Source: an uncultured Lachnospiraceae bacterium (GTDB lineage Bacteria; Bacillota; Clostridia; Lachnospirales; Lachnospiraceae). Taken from it: a DNA stretch of 64,000 bases. Positions within the stretch are counted from its first letter, which is position 1, and every line of letters begins with the position of its first letter. The DNA lies in contig CAJTYJ010000017.1 of NCBI GenBank assembly GCA_910583895.1, positions 1 through 64,000 on the forward strand, given 5' to 3'. A program made the translations under genes and the position numbers. This document shows, piece after piece, positions 18,236 to 27,322 of this stretch. Below the pieces are notes generated by a model. That model worked only from the letters and a program-made list of their open reading frames with translations. It made no database searches and was not told the origin of the DNA.

Positions 18236-18420
18236 GCCCCCAAAACCCGTTTCTGGTTGGATCCACGGCTTTTTTCGTCGTTTTTCCATCCGGGCCTTGG
18301 GGGCTTTCACTGGTTTTACCAGATCTTGGCTTTTTGCCCTCAAAGCCCGTTCCTGACTGGATTCATGGCTTCTTTTTTCGCCGTTTTTCCATCCGGGCCT
18401 TGGGGGCTTTCGCTGGTTTA
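18236..18420 (-). repeat. Two tandem hairpin-forming repeats
   Basis: Two imperfect copies (about 18236-18320 and 18336-18420, 100-103 bp apart) fill the gap between aldolase and epimerase genes. In each, a 14-nt arm GCCCCCAAGGCCCG (minus strand, plus positions 18394-18407 and 18291-18304) pairs with a distal arm (18336-18349; 18236-18249). In the second hairpin the differences are G-U wobbles, so all 14 bases pair in minus-strand RNA but not in plus-strand RNA. No T run follows either stem. Confidence 0.75.
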
Positions 18421-19284
18421 GTCCAGAATTGCGAAGGTTTTCATGGCCTCCATCACATTTTCTTTCATGGCCTGGATCGCAAGTTCTGATGCCTCAATAA
18501 AGAACGCCGGCTGTCCTTCTTTTAGCTCTGCTGCCCATTTTGCCACTGCGGTTCCTGCTGCTTTATCCATATAGGTAAAGTAATTGATCTTGCGAACGCC
18601 TGCCCGGATTGCCGCATGGAAATCTTCCCGGCTGACACCAGAACCGCCGTGCATCACCACCGGAATTCCGCCGGTCTCTTCTCTGACCCGCTCCACTACT
18701 GTAAAATCCAGCTTCGGTTTTGTCAGGTAGATGCCATGGGTCGTGCCAAAGGAACATGCCAGCGCGTCGATCTTTGTCTCCTCCACAAAAGCTTTGGCCT
18801 GTACCGGGTCGGTATAGATCTTTGTGTCGTCGTCTTCCCCGCTTCCGTCTCCGGCACCGGACTCTCTTTTGCCCATGCTGCCAAGCTCCGCTTCCACATT
18901 CGCCCCGGTCTTTGCCGCCATGGCCACTGCTTTCTTGGTATTTGCCACATTTTCTTCATAGGACAGGACAGAACCATCATACATAATGGAAGTAAAGCCG
19001 ATCTTCAGTGCTTCTTCCAGGTATTCAAATGTCTCCCCATGATCCAGGTGTACACAGACCGGAACCGTCGCTTTTTTCGCACATTCCACCATCACCGGCC
19101 CAATGATGGAAAGAGGCGTATAGATCTCATGGCACTGAGCCACCTGGATGATGACCGGAAGCTTCAGCTCCTCTGCCGCCGCCAGCACTGCCCGCAGACT
19201 TTCCAGATTCGGAGCATTGAACGCGCCGATGGCAATCTTCTTTTCCTCTGCAATTTTCATGATTTCATTCAGTGTTACAAGCAT
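18418..19284 (-). CDS. Class II fructose-bisphosphate aldolase family protein
   Basis: Zinc-dependent aldolase of 288 residues that splits a ketose phosphate into dihydroxyacetone phosphate and an aldehyde. Zinc ligands are seen in VHLDHGET, SFGTTHGIY and VMHGGSG, with acidic residues in VEAELGSMG and the FT-YMDKA end typical of the GatY/KbaY/Fba group. The ATG at 19284 follows AGGAGG. Third gene of the isomerase-kinase-aldolase-epimerase operon; the true substrate cannot be told from tagatose or fructose bisphosphate types by sequence reading alone. Confidence 0.93.
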   Translation of the reverse strand: MLVTLNEIMKIAEEKKIAIGAFNAPNLESLRAVLAAAEELKLPVIIQVAQCHEIYTPLSIIGPVMVECAKKATVPVCVHLDHGETFEYLEEALKIGFTSIMYDGSVLSYEENVANTKKAVAMAAKTGANVEAELGSMGKRESGAGDGSGEDDDTKIYTDPVQAKAFVEETKIDALACSFGTTHGIYLTKPKLDFTVVERVREETGGIPVVMHGGSGVSREDFHAAIRAGVRKINYFTYMDKAAGTAVAKWAAELKEGQPAFFIEASELAIQAMKENVMEAMKTFAILD

Positions 19285-19335
19285 AAATATTATCCTCCTG
19301 ATTATCATTCTGCTTCAGCTTTTAAAGCTGCTGTC

Positions 19336-20829
19336 TCAGTTACGTAATAGCCGGACCGCTTCGTACAGTTTTTGATATCTTTGGTAATGCTTCCGGTACG
19401 CTTCGTGCATGGCCGGGCGGGGAAGGTAGGTCTCTTTTTCTTTGATCAGCACCGATGCCGCCTCTGCAAGATCTTTAAATACCCCCGCTGCGACTCCGGA
19501 AACCATGGCACATCCCACGGCCCCGGCTTCTGCATTGCCCAAAGAGACCAGCGGCACATTGAGCATATCCGCCTTTATCTGCATCCATACCCGGGATGCG
19601 GCGCCTCCGCCGGTGGCCCGAAGCCTCTCTGGCCGGATCCCGGCTGCCTCTAAGTGCTCCATGTTCAGCATCATCTCGTAGACCACTCCTTCCATCATGG
19701 CCCGGTACAGATCACTGGTGTGATGGCAGAGGGTTAAGCCCACAATCGCCCCGGCCGCCTCCGTGTCCATATAAGGGGTCCCCGCGCCTGCAAAGTGAGG
19801 CAGTACCAGAAGGCCGGTTGGTTCGTCCTTCATCCCTGCTTCCAAAACTTCATAGACGCTTTTTCCCTGCTCTTTTGCCTCCTGCTTCTGGGCTCTGGCG
19901 CAGTTTTCCACAAACCAGGAGACCAGGGCGCCGCCTGTGAAGGAAAATGCATAAGTCACATAAGTGCCTGGCGTTACATAAGGCACTACTGCATAGCCTC
20001 CGTCGTAGATCCTTCGGTCTGTGGGGATTCCGGAAAAAACCGGCGTAATGCACTCTACCGTCCCGGCTCCGTCCACCGCCTGACCAGCCCCGAAGACACC
20101 GGAGCCGATGGCAGCTGCCACCTGGTCATGTCCCGCCGGAACCAGAAGAAGGTCCAAAGGAAGTCCCAGCGCCTCCGCCATATGGGGCAGAATCTTCTCT
20201 CCTTTGCTTCCGCTTAAGATCGGCTCGGAGAAAAGCCCCGGATCAATGCCGGCCGCCGAAAATATCTCTTCACTCCAGCAAAGACTGCGGATATCAAAAG
20301 CCATGGTTCTTGTGGCCAAAGAGTAGTCAAGCAGCCCATGCCCCGTCAGCAGATAGATGACATAATCCTCCATCATCAGGATCCGCTTCGTCCTCTTGAA
20401 ATCCTCCGGACAGTGTCTGAGGATCCACATAAGCTTGGGCATGCTGTACATGCTGTGAGGAGCCACCCCCGTGATCTGCTCAAGTCTTTCCTTTCCAAGC
20501 TTTTCTTCGAGTTCCTGACACTCCTGAACCCCTCTTGGATCGGTATACAGCATCGCCGGGCGGATCGGCCTGTCCTGCTCATCCAGCAAAACACAGCTCT
20601 CGCCAAAACTCGACACGCCCAGTGCCCGGATCCCGGGACAGTGGGCAGCCGCATCCTTTAATACTTCCTGGACTCCCTGCCAGATATCCTCCGGACGCAC
20701 CTCGTGTTCCCCCACATTGCGTGCCACCGGGTAATCCCGGTAAGACCGGTACAGGTCATTCCCCTGCTCATCATAAATTGTCACTTTGCAGCCTGTGCTG
20801 CCTATATCAAGTCCGCCTAATGCCATCAT
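19336..20829 (-). CDS. FGGY-family carbohydrate kinase
   Basis: Sugar kinase of 497 residues with the N-terminal ATPase core (LGGLDIGSTGCKVTIYDEQG) and the second half starting after GHDQVAAAIGSGVF; TGGGAASRVWMQIKADMLN is the adenosine-site motif of the family. It should phosphorylate the ketose made by the isomerase upstream (20-bp gap). Start could be either of two adjacent ATG codons (20829 or 20826). Sugar specificity (xylulose, fuculose, ribulose and others) is not resolved. Confidence 0.92.
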   Translation of the reverse strand: MMALGGLDIGSTGCKVTIYDEQGNDLYRSYRDYPVARNVGEHEVRPEDIWQGVQEVLKDAAAHCPGIRALGVSSFGESCVLLDEQDRPIRPAMLYTDPRGVQECQELEEKLGKERLEQITGVAPHSMYSMPKLMWILRHCPEDFKRTKRILMMEDYVIYLLTGHGLLDYSLATRTMAFDIRSLCWSEEIFSAAGIDPGLFSEPILSGSKGEKILPHMAEALGLPLDLLLVPAGHDQVAAAIGSGVFGAGQAVDGAGTVECITPVFSGIPTDRRIYDGGYAVVPYVTPGTYVTYAFSFTGGALVSWFVENCARAQKQEAKEQGKSVYEVLEAGMKDEPTGLLVLPHFAGAGTPYMDTEAAGAIVGLTLCHHTSDLYRAMMEGVVYEMMLNMEHLEAAGIRPERLRATGGGAASRVWMQIKADMLNVPLVSLGNAEAGAVGCAMVSGVAAGVFKDLAEAASVLIKEKETYLPRPAMHEAYRKHYQRYQKLYEAVRLLRN

Positions 20830-20849
20830 ACACCACTTTGCCTCTCAAA

Positions 20850-22241
20850 TCAATCAATAGAAACCACATCGTATCCAAGATAATAACGGAACGCTTCCTC
20901 CAAAATTCCCTTTACATGACCATTGGCCACTGTCGTGTGGTGCTTAAAGCCTCCTCTTGCCAGGCGGATCAGCTTGTTCTGCAGATCCGGAATCTTTGCC
21001 ACCCCTCCGCATCCAAAGAATGCCTCTTCTATCTCATCCGCTGTAAATTCTCCCTCGCTGACATAGACCGTAATCTTTCCATTCTCCGTCTTGCAGTTGC
21101 TGTAGGTCATGGGGAATGCACCGATTCTTCCTTCATTGGTGCCAAATCCGCTGCCCGGATCTCCCTTGTCAAACATCTTGTGGGAAGTCACCGTTCCCTT
21201 TTCCTTCATCAGCTTCTGTGCGGTGGAGCCGCAGTGGAACAGGATCACCTTGTCCGGGTCCTCCCCATAATTGTTGTTCCAGTCCAGGCAGGCCGCCGGG
21301 CCCTGGGCTGCAAGAGAAAGGGCACGCATGGTGATGGCAGAACACATGTCAATCTCACAGGATGCCACAATCCCCCGGTCGTTCAGCTCGCTGAGCAGCA
21401 CGCAGGGGCAGACTCTTAAATAAGTTTCCATCTCATTCCAGCACCGAAGGGCAACGGCATCCAGATGATAATTCTCTATGTACTCGTCGATCACCACACT
21501 GATCTTGGCCAGTGTCAGTTTTTTCTCTTCTGGAACCAAAGAAAAATCGGCGTATGCCTCCAGCACCTCTTTTTTCTTCTGCACCGCCTCGTCATCGTCT
21601 TTTTTTGCCCGTACAAACTCAAACAGCTCCGACAAGTCAAACGATTCCACATTGATGCCGTGCCGCTGCATGGTAATCTCGTCGAACCGGACCGTCTTAA
21701 AGGCTGTGGTGCGGGCTCCGATGCAGCCGATCGTAAAGCGTTTCATGCCGTTTACCACCCGGCAGACAGCTGCAAAGTCATGCAGGTTCCGGGCAAAAGC
21801 TTCTGACAAAGGATGCACCACATGAGGCGTCATCACCGTATAAGGCACCTGATACTGCTCAAATACGTCCGTCACGGAAAATTTTCCGCAGAAGGCATCC
21901 CGGCGATGGGCAAAATCCATCTTTCCGATCTCATCCGGATACGCCTGCATCAGAATCGGAACCCCTGCATCCTGCAGTGCCGTGATGGCTCCGTTTTCAT
22001 CGATGAAGATCGGCTGACAGAGGATCACTCCGTCATACTCCCCCTCATGGGATTTCAGCCACTTTGCATAGAGTCTGCCCTCATCCCGGGTCTCCACTGC
22101 TCCGTACCGGGTCGCATCCTGATCCATGATCAGATACTCATACCCTGCATCCGTCACCGCCTTCACAAGATCCTCTCTGGCACCCTCGATCAGCTCTGCC
22201 GGCATAAATCCTCTGTTTCCAAAATACAGCGCAAATCTCAT
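20850..22241 (-). CDS. L-fucose/L-arabinose isomerase family protein
   Basis: Aldose-ketose isomerase-like protein of 463 residues, shorter than FucI (about 590) and near AraA. The family's metal/acid residues are suggested by RCWNEMETYLRVCPC, SCEIDMCSAITMRAL and the late His in GGFKHHTTVANGH. It probably converts an aldose to a ketose as the first step of the operon. First gene, with its promoter at 22270-22298. No transport gene accompanies the operon. Confidence 0.88.
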   Translation of the reverse strand: MRFALYFGNRGFMPAELIEGAREDLVKAVTDAGYEYLIMDQDATRYGAVETRDEGRLYAKWLKSHEGEYDGVILCQPIFIDENGAITALQDAGVPILMQAYPDEIGKMDFAHRRDAFCGKFSVTDVFEQYQVPYTVMTPHVVHPLSEAFARNLHDFAAVCRVVNGMKRFTIGCIGARTTAFKTVRFDEITMQRHGINVESFDLSELFEFVRAKKDDDEAVQKKKEVLEAYADFSLVPEEKKLTLAKISVVIDEYIENYHLDAVALRCWNEMETYLRVCPCVLLSELNDRGIVASCEIDMCSAITMRALSLAAQGPAACLDWNNNYGEDPDKVILFHCGSTAQKLMKEKGTVTSHKMFDKGDPGSGFGTNEGRIGAFPMTYSNCKTENGKITVYVSEGEFTADEIEEAFFGCGGVAKIPDLQNKLIRLARGGFKHHTTVANGHVKGILEEAFRYYLGYDVVSID

Positions 22242-22269
22242 GTTCTCTTTCCCCCTGGTTTTTTCTTCT

Positions 22270-22298
22270 ATTGTATCTTATTTTTCTTTCGACTACAA
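22270..22298 (-). promoter_or_regulatory. Promoter of the sugar operon
   Basis: Minus-strand TTGTAG (22293-22298), 17-bp spacer, TACAAT (22270-22275), about 28 bp before the isomerase start. No obvious operator palindrome was found. Confidence 0.55.
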
Positions 22299-22325
22299 TT
22301 ACTTCTGCCCGGTATTCCAAAAAAG

Positions 22326-22354
22326 AGACCGGCTTCTGGCAGAAAATCCGGTCT
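22326..22354 (-). terminator. Terminator after peptidase S51 gene
   Basis: AGACCGG pairs with CCGGTCT across a 15-nt loop, followed on the minus strand by a run of six T. It separates the peptidase from the sugar operon. Confidence 0.8.
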
Positions 22355-22368
22355 TTGTATCCCAACGG

Positions 22369-23115
22369 CTACGGCTGATCTTCCACCTCCCGGAACGATT
22401 CTTTTTCGCAGAACTTGGTACAGGTCCCCTCTTTTAGAAGCCAGGCTTCTCCGTAAAGGATGGTGCGTCCCTGTTCCCGGTACAGCCAGGAACCATCCGG
22501 CAGTCCGTAGAAGGGCTGAACTCTGCTGTCCGGAAGGCAGATATCCTCCATCACCCGAAGGCCGTCAAGCTTCGCTCCTTCCACATTCTGAAAATGAGGA
22601 AGCACATTGACCCGGGTGAGTCCCAGCCCTTTTTGGTAACGGACATAACATGGATCCACCGCCTCCCCGGGTTCCTCCGGCTGCGCATAGACTACATCCG
22701 CACAGTTCATGGTACCCGCACTGATTCCCAGAACCACGCCTGCATACCGGTGTATCTTTTCTTTCAGGCCAATCTTGTCAAAAAAAGCATTCTGGGTCGG
22801 TACGTGCCCGCCCGCCAGAATCAAAAGTCCGTAGCAGCACAGCCGCTTGGCAGCCCCGGGATCTCTTTTATCGCAGACATCCACCCTTTCAATTGACATC
22901 CCGCTCTTTCCAAACGCTTCCTGAAAAAAGGACCGCATCTCATCTCCCATCTTTGTGTTCTCCGGATCGGAACTTAAGATCAGACAGTCCGTTTCCCCCC
23001 TGCACGCTTTTCGAAATTCCCTCAGAAATCCATTGGCGCGGTCAAAAGGAGCCGCCGTCCATCTGCCGTCCGCGCAGATGCTGCCGCCCGGACTGCTGGT
23101 CATAAATAATTTCAT
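22369..23115 (-). CDS. Peptidase S51 family protein (peptidase E-like)
   Basis: Type 1 glutamine amidotransferase-like serine peptidase, 248 residues. The nucleophile elbow GISAGTMN and the upstream GGHVPTQNAFF are the S51 hallmarks (peptidase E/cyanophycinase group, cleaving after Asp). VLPHFQNVEG supplies a candidate His. It lies directly after spoIVB with a 20-bp gap, the place where spo0A is usually found in clostridial genomes. Confidence 0.85.
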   Translation of the reverse strand: MKLFMTSSPGGSICADGRWTAAPFDRANGFLREFRKACRGETDCLILSSDPENTKMGDEMRSFFQEAFGKSGMSIERVDVCDKRDPGAAKRLCCYGLLILAGGHVPTQNAFFDKIGLKEKIHRYAGVVLGISAGTMNCADVVYAQPEEPGEAVDPCYVRYQKGLGLTRVNVLPHFQNVEGAKLDGLRVMEDICLPDSRVQPFYGLPDGSWLYREQGRTILYGEAWLLKEGTCTKFCEKESFREVEDQP

Positions 23116-23135
23116 TATCCTTATCCTCTTTCTTT

Positions 23136-24251
23136 TTATTCCCCCACACTGATCATGGTCTCTGCGAAGATCCCGTATCCTCTGGTCGGATCATTGACAA
23201 ATACATGGGTCACTGCCCCGATCAGTTTTCCGTCCTGCAGAATCGGCGACCCGCTCATCCCCTGGATCACGCCGCCGGTCAACTCCAAAAGCTCCGGATC
23301 CGTCACCTGAAAGACCATCCCTTTATTGACATCGTCCTCATTCAGGCGAATCTCCTGAATCTGAATCCCGTAACTTTTCAGTTCTCCGGACACCGAACTT
23401 CGGATATACGCCTGACCCCGGCGGATTTCCTGCTTAAACGCCACTTCCAGCGGTTCCCCGTCCAGTTCCCTCCGGGTCTTCTGATCCACAAATCCGAAAA
23501 TTCCGGCAGAAGTATTTTTCTGAATCGTTCCCCGGACATGCCGGTCGGAATAGGTGATCATCCCGCTGATCTCCCCGGGCGTCCCTTTTTCTCCTTTGAT
23601 GATCTCCAGAATATTCGTATCATAAAGGGAACCGCCGGAAGTCTCCAGCAGTTCTCCGGTATCCGTATCCGTGATTCCATGGCCCAGGGCTCCGAACCTC
23701 TGGTCATCGGTAATAAAAGTCAGCGTCCCGATTCCCTGAATGTCATCTTTCACCCAGATCCCCAGCTTATAATCCTCCTCCTTGGTCCGCACCGCATTCA
23801 GGCGCACCTGAATCACCTCTGAGCCTCTGAGAAGCTTCAGGATCATGATGTCACAGCGGTTCGCCTGCACACAGGCGATCAGCTCGTCTTTGTCATGAAT
23901 CTTCCTGCCGTTGATGGCAAGGATATAATCTCCGGTCTGGACAATCTGGTAAGCCGGTTCGTAGCTTAAGCCATCTTCTGCCTCCACCTCGCTGGTCCCA
24001 ACCACATAGACGCCCTCTGTCTCCAGATAGATGCCAATGGGAATCCCTCCCGGAATTACCCGCTTTCTCTCCACCACCCGGACAGACACTTCTTTCAGCC
24101 CCAGATCCAGCGTCTGCTCATCTTCCATACCGACCTGGACCACATCCGGGATCTGTGTTCTTAGATACCATCGAACATAAAAGAACATCAGAAGCATGGA
24201 AAACAGCAAAGCCGCATACAGGCAGGCGCGATATATTTTTAGACGGTTCAT
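23136..24251 (-). CDS. spoIVB: SpoIVB peptidase
   Basis: Sporulation signalling serine peptidase (S55), 371 residues from the ATG at 24251, which follows AAAGGTG. It has an N-terminal transmembrane segment (about 8-28), a PDZ domain (about 90-170, GDYILAINGRKIHDKDEL), and the S55 catalytic parts: His in ALGHGITDTDTGE and Ser in QGMSGSPIL. In the forespore it is known to trigger pro-sigma-K processing. It ends the nusB-recN-spoIVB block, so the organism is probably a spore former. Confidence 0.95.
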   Translation of the reverse strand: MNRLKIYRACLYAALLFSMLLMFFYVRWYLRTQIPDVVQVGMEDEQTLDLGLKEVSVRVVERKRVIPGGIPIGIYLETEGVYVVGTSEVEAEDGLSYEPAYQIVQTGDYILAINGRKIHDKDELIACVQANRCDIMILKLLRGSEVIQVRLNAVRTKEEDYKLGIWVKDDIQGIGTLTFITDDQRFGALGHGITDTDTGELLETSGGSLYDTNILEIIKGEKGTPGEISGMITYSDRHVRGTIQKNTSAGIFGFVDQKTRRELDGEPLEVAFKQEIRRGQAYIRSSVSGELKSYGIQIQEIRLNEDDVNKGMVFQVTDPELLELTGGVIQGMSGSPILQDGKLIGAVTHVFVNDPTRGYGIFAETMISVGE

Positions 24252-24311
24252 GCAGCCACACCTTTCACATTTTTTCTTTAGTGTTTGCATAAATCCGTCT
24301 AAAAATTACTG

Positions 24312-26003
24312 TCAGCTTTTTCCTGTTTTGTTTTTAAATTCCAATGCGAGACGACGCATCTCCATGGCATTCCACCGGACTGCATCGGTGATCCTGGCGC
24401 CGCCCAGAATCCGGGCCAGTTCCTCTGTGATCTCTTCCCCGGACAGCTTCCGGATCCGGGTATTTGTGACTCCGTCCTTTGCCTGCTTTTCGATGCAGTA
24501 GTGACCGTCGGCCATGGAAGCAAGCTGTGCCAGATGCGTGATACAGATCACCTGTCTGCTCCTTGCGATCAACGAAAGCTTTTCTGACACCTTCTGAGCA
24601 GTGCGGCCGCTGATTCCCGCATCAATCTCGTCAAAGATCACCGTATGGATCTCATCCTGGTCCGCCATCACCGTCTTGATGGCCAGCATCACTCTGGAAA
24701 GTTCGCCGCCGGATGCGATCCTGCCGAGGGGCTTTAAAGGCTCTCCCGGATTGGTGGAGATCAAAAATTCCACATCATCCCAGCCGGATAAAGTGGGTGT
24801 CTTCGTGTCGCGGACTGCGATCTCAAACTGTACGTCCAGAAAATTCAGCTCCTGAAGCTGCTCCAACATTTTAAGCTCCAGTTCCTTCGCCGCCTTCACG
24901 CGGATCTCATGAGCACGCCTGCAATGTTCTTCCAGTTCCAAAAATGCCTTGTCGTATTCTTCCTGCAGCTGCTTTCTGTACTGTTCATAATTCATAAGCA
25001 CATCCAGGCGCTTTTGTTGTTCCTCCTGATAAGCTATGATCTCTGCAATGGTCTGTCCGTATTTGGCTTTCAGATGATTAATCAGATTCAGCCGCTCTTC
25101 TGTCTCTGAAAATTCCTGGCCGGAAAACTCCAGCCCATCCATGTAATCCTGCAGTTCCCTCACTGCATCCTGCAGCTGGCTGTCGATCTCCTGCAGCTGT
25201 TCATTCAAAGGCTCCAGACTTTCATCGTACCGGAGTACACCTGAAAGCTCCCTGCAGGCCCGCCCCATCTGCTCAGACGCAGATACTTCCTCACCGCCGC
25301 ATAGGTTCTGCACAATCATCAGGGCATCCAGAATCTTTTTTCCGTTGACCATCTTCTGGTAGGACTGTTCCAGCTGCCCGTCCTCTCCATCCTTTAAGTC
25401 CGCCTCCTCAATCTCCTGGATTTCAAATTCCAGAAGGGACTGTTCTCTGGCTCTGGCATTCGCATCCAGCAAAGACTCCTGAAGCTTTTTCTTTCTGGCC
25501 TCGCAGATCTGATAGCAGTGTTCTATGAAAGCACGCACCGGCAGAAGCGCCTCATGGGCATAAGCGTCCAGAATTTCCAGATGATTTTTCTTATGTAGCA
25601 GGGACTGATGCTCATGCTGACCATGAATGTCCATGAGCCAGGAGGAGATCTCCTTTAAGACAGCAGCGCTGACGGTCTCGCCGTTCAGCCTGCATAAGCT
25701 TCGGTTTCCGGATATTCTCCGGGATAAGATCAGCTGCCCGTCCTCCACCGGAATCTCCAGTTCTTTGAGCTTTTCCAAAAGCCCTGGCTGGTCCACCGAG
25801 AAAACAAGCTCCACCAGAGCAGGTTCCTCTTCCGACCGGAGCATCTCTTTTGATACCTTTCCTCCAAGAGCCACGGTGATGGAACCGATGAGGATGGATT
25901 TCCCCGCGCCGGTCTCTCCGGTCAGAATATTCAGTCCTTCAGAAAAGTCAATCTCTGTCTCACGAATCAGCGCAAAATTTTTCACATGTAAATGAAGCAG
26001 CAT
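24312..26003 (-). CDS. recN: DNA repair protein RecN
   Basis: SMC-like ATPase of 563 residues acting at double-strand breaks. N-terminal Walker A GETGAGKS, a long coiled-coil middle (about 150-360, including an Ala/Glu/Gln-rich stretch), signature LGRIASGGELSRVMLA and Walker B VIFDEIDAGISG. The start is 3 bases from the argR stop, matching the conserved argR-recN pairing. Confidence 0.97.
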   Translation of the reverse strand: MLLHLHVKNFALIRETEIDFSEGLNILTGETGAGKSILIGSITVALGGKVSKEMLRSEEEPALVELVFSVDQPGLLEKLKELEIPVEDGQLILSRRISGNRSLCRLNGETVSAAVLKEISSWLMDIHGQHEHQSLLHKKNHLEILDAYAHEALLPVRAFIEHCYQICEARKKKLQESLLDANARAREQSLLEFEIQEIEEADLKDGEDGQLEQSYQKMVNGKKILDALMIVQNLCGGEEVSASEQMGRACRELSGVLRYDESLEPLNEQLQEIDSQLQDAVRELQDYMDGLEFSGQEFSETEERLNLINHLKAKYGQTIAEIIAYQEEQQKRLDVLMNYEQYRKQLQEEYDKAFLELEEHCRRAHEIRVKAAKELELKMLEQLQELNFLDVQFEIAVRDTKTPTLSGWDDVEFLISTNPGEPLKPLGRIASGGELSRVMLAIKTVMADQDEIHTVIFDEIDAGISGRTAQKVSEKLSLIARSRQVICITHLAQLASMADGHYCIEKQAKDGVTNTRIRKLSGEEITEELARILGGARITDAVRWNAMEMRRLALEFKNKTGKS

Positions 26004-26006
26004 TTC

Positions 26007-26459
26007 CTATCTCCTCACAATCTTTTCCAGTTCTGCCATGACGGTCTTCGTATCCTCCGCCGTACGGATGGCGCACATGACGGTGTCATCTCCGGCAATA
26101 CAGCCCACAATCTCTTTCCAGCCAATGCTGTCCAGAGCCGCTCCCACAGCCATGGCCATGCCGGACACCGTCTTGACCACCAGGATGTTCTGGGCACAGT
26201 CCATGGATAAGAATGCCTCCCTTAAAATCCCCACATATTTCTGCGCCATCTGATGTTCCTGGGGGGACAAAAGGATGTATTTCTGCCGTCCTTTCTGGCC
26301 GGGCACCTTGGAAAGCTTCAGTTCCCGGATATCTCTGGAGACCGTAGCCTGCGTTACCTGAAAGCCTTCCCGGATCAGAAGATCTGCCAGTTCATCCTGG
26401 GTCTCAATATCGTACTGTCCGATCAGTTCGATGATCTTTTTATGCCTTCTTTGCTTCAT
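26007..26459 (-). CDS. argR: Arginine repressor
   Basis: ArgR/AhrC-type regulator of 150 residues. The N-terminal winged helix has the family recognition region TQDELADLLIREGFQVTQATVSRDIRELKL; the C-terminal trimerisation/arginine-binding domain contains AGDDTVMCAI. It controls arginine genes in response to arginine. Conserved position between nadK and recN. Confidence 0.96.
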   Translation of the reverse strand: MKQRRHKKIIELIGQYDIETQDELADLLIREGFQVTQATVSRDIRELKLSKVPGQKGRQKYILLSPQEHQMAQKYVGILREAFLSMDCAQNILVVKTVSGMAMAVGAALDSIGWKEIVGCIAGDDTVMCAIRTAEDTKTVMAELEKIVRR

Positions 26460-26477
26460 GAAAGCCTCCTTTACCTG

Positions 26478-27314
26478 TCAGCTCCGGCTCAGTTTGTTCC
26501 GGAGCACTTCCAGAAAGCTGACCTGGTTGATCTTCATAATCCTGGTCACCTCTGTAGACTTTTCGATCTCCACATAATCTCCGGTCTGCATCTGTACGCA
26601 GGTATCCCCGTCAAACGTGACACAGGCTTCATCGATACCGCTTCTTCTCCCCTCACCGATCCGGATCCGGATCCGGTCCCGGCTGGAAAAAACGATGCTC
26701 CTGGAATTCAGCGTGTGGGGACAGATGGGCGTCAGCATCAGCATGGAGGCCGTAGGTGAAATGATCGGTCCCCCGGCGGACAAACTGTACCCGGTAGAAC
26801 CGGTCGGAGTGGACACAATGATGCCGTCCGCGGTGAAAGAATTCAGGTACTGATCATTGACATAGACTTCATAGTCCACTACCCTCAGACTGCCAAAACG
26901 GTTCAGTACAATGTCATTGAGAGCCACATCCTGCTCAATGCATCTGCCGCCTGCATAGACACTGCCCAGGAGCATCATCCGCTCCTCGATGGTATACTCG
27001 TCTGCAATCAGCTTTTCCAGAGCCGCCGGCACGTTCTGCTCTTCAATTTCCGCCAGATAGCCCAGATGCCCCATATTGATGCCCAGAAACGGAATCCGCC
27101 GGTTGGCCAGCTCCCTGGCTGCCCGAAGCAAAGTCCCGTCTCCGCCAAACACCAGAATCCCCTCTACTTCCTCCTCCTGAAGCCTGGCATGGGGCTGCTC
27201 CTGGCTGCGGATCACACAGCGTTTTCCCCGGGAGGTCAGATAGTCCGCCACTTCCTCGGAAAGCCGGAGACTTTCCGCTTTCTCTGTATTTGCAATAAGA
27301 TAGAATGTCTTCAT
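26478..27314 (-). CDS. nadK: NAD kinase
   Basis: Makes NADP from NAD and ATP or polyphosphate; 278 residues. The catalytic GGDGT motif (FGGDGTLLRAAR), the NE/D pair region, and the glycine-rich TPTGSTGYSLSAGGP are all present. Eight bases after the tlyA stop, in the conserved block. Confidence 0.96.
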   Translation of the reverse strand: MKTFYLIANTEKAESLRLSEEVADYLTSRGKRCVIRSQEQPHARLQEEEVEGILVFGGDGTLLRAARELANRRIPFLGINMGHLGYLAEIEEQNVPAALEKLIADEYTIEERMMLLGSVYAGGRCIEQDVALNDIVLNRFGSLRVVDYEVYVNDQYLNSFTADGIIVSTPTGSTGYSLSAGGPIISPTASMLMLTPICPHTLNSRSIVFSSRDRIRIRIGEGRRSGIDEACVTFDGDTCVQMQTGDYVEIEKSTEVTRIMKINQVSFLEVLRNKLSRS

Positions 27315-27322
27315 ATGTAATC

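Noticed and set aside
20535..21419. 294-residue plus-strand open frame
   Set aside because: Runs antisense across both kinase and isomerase genes, which are clearly real.
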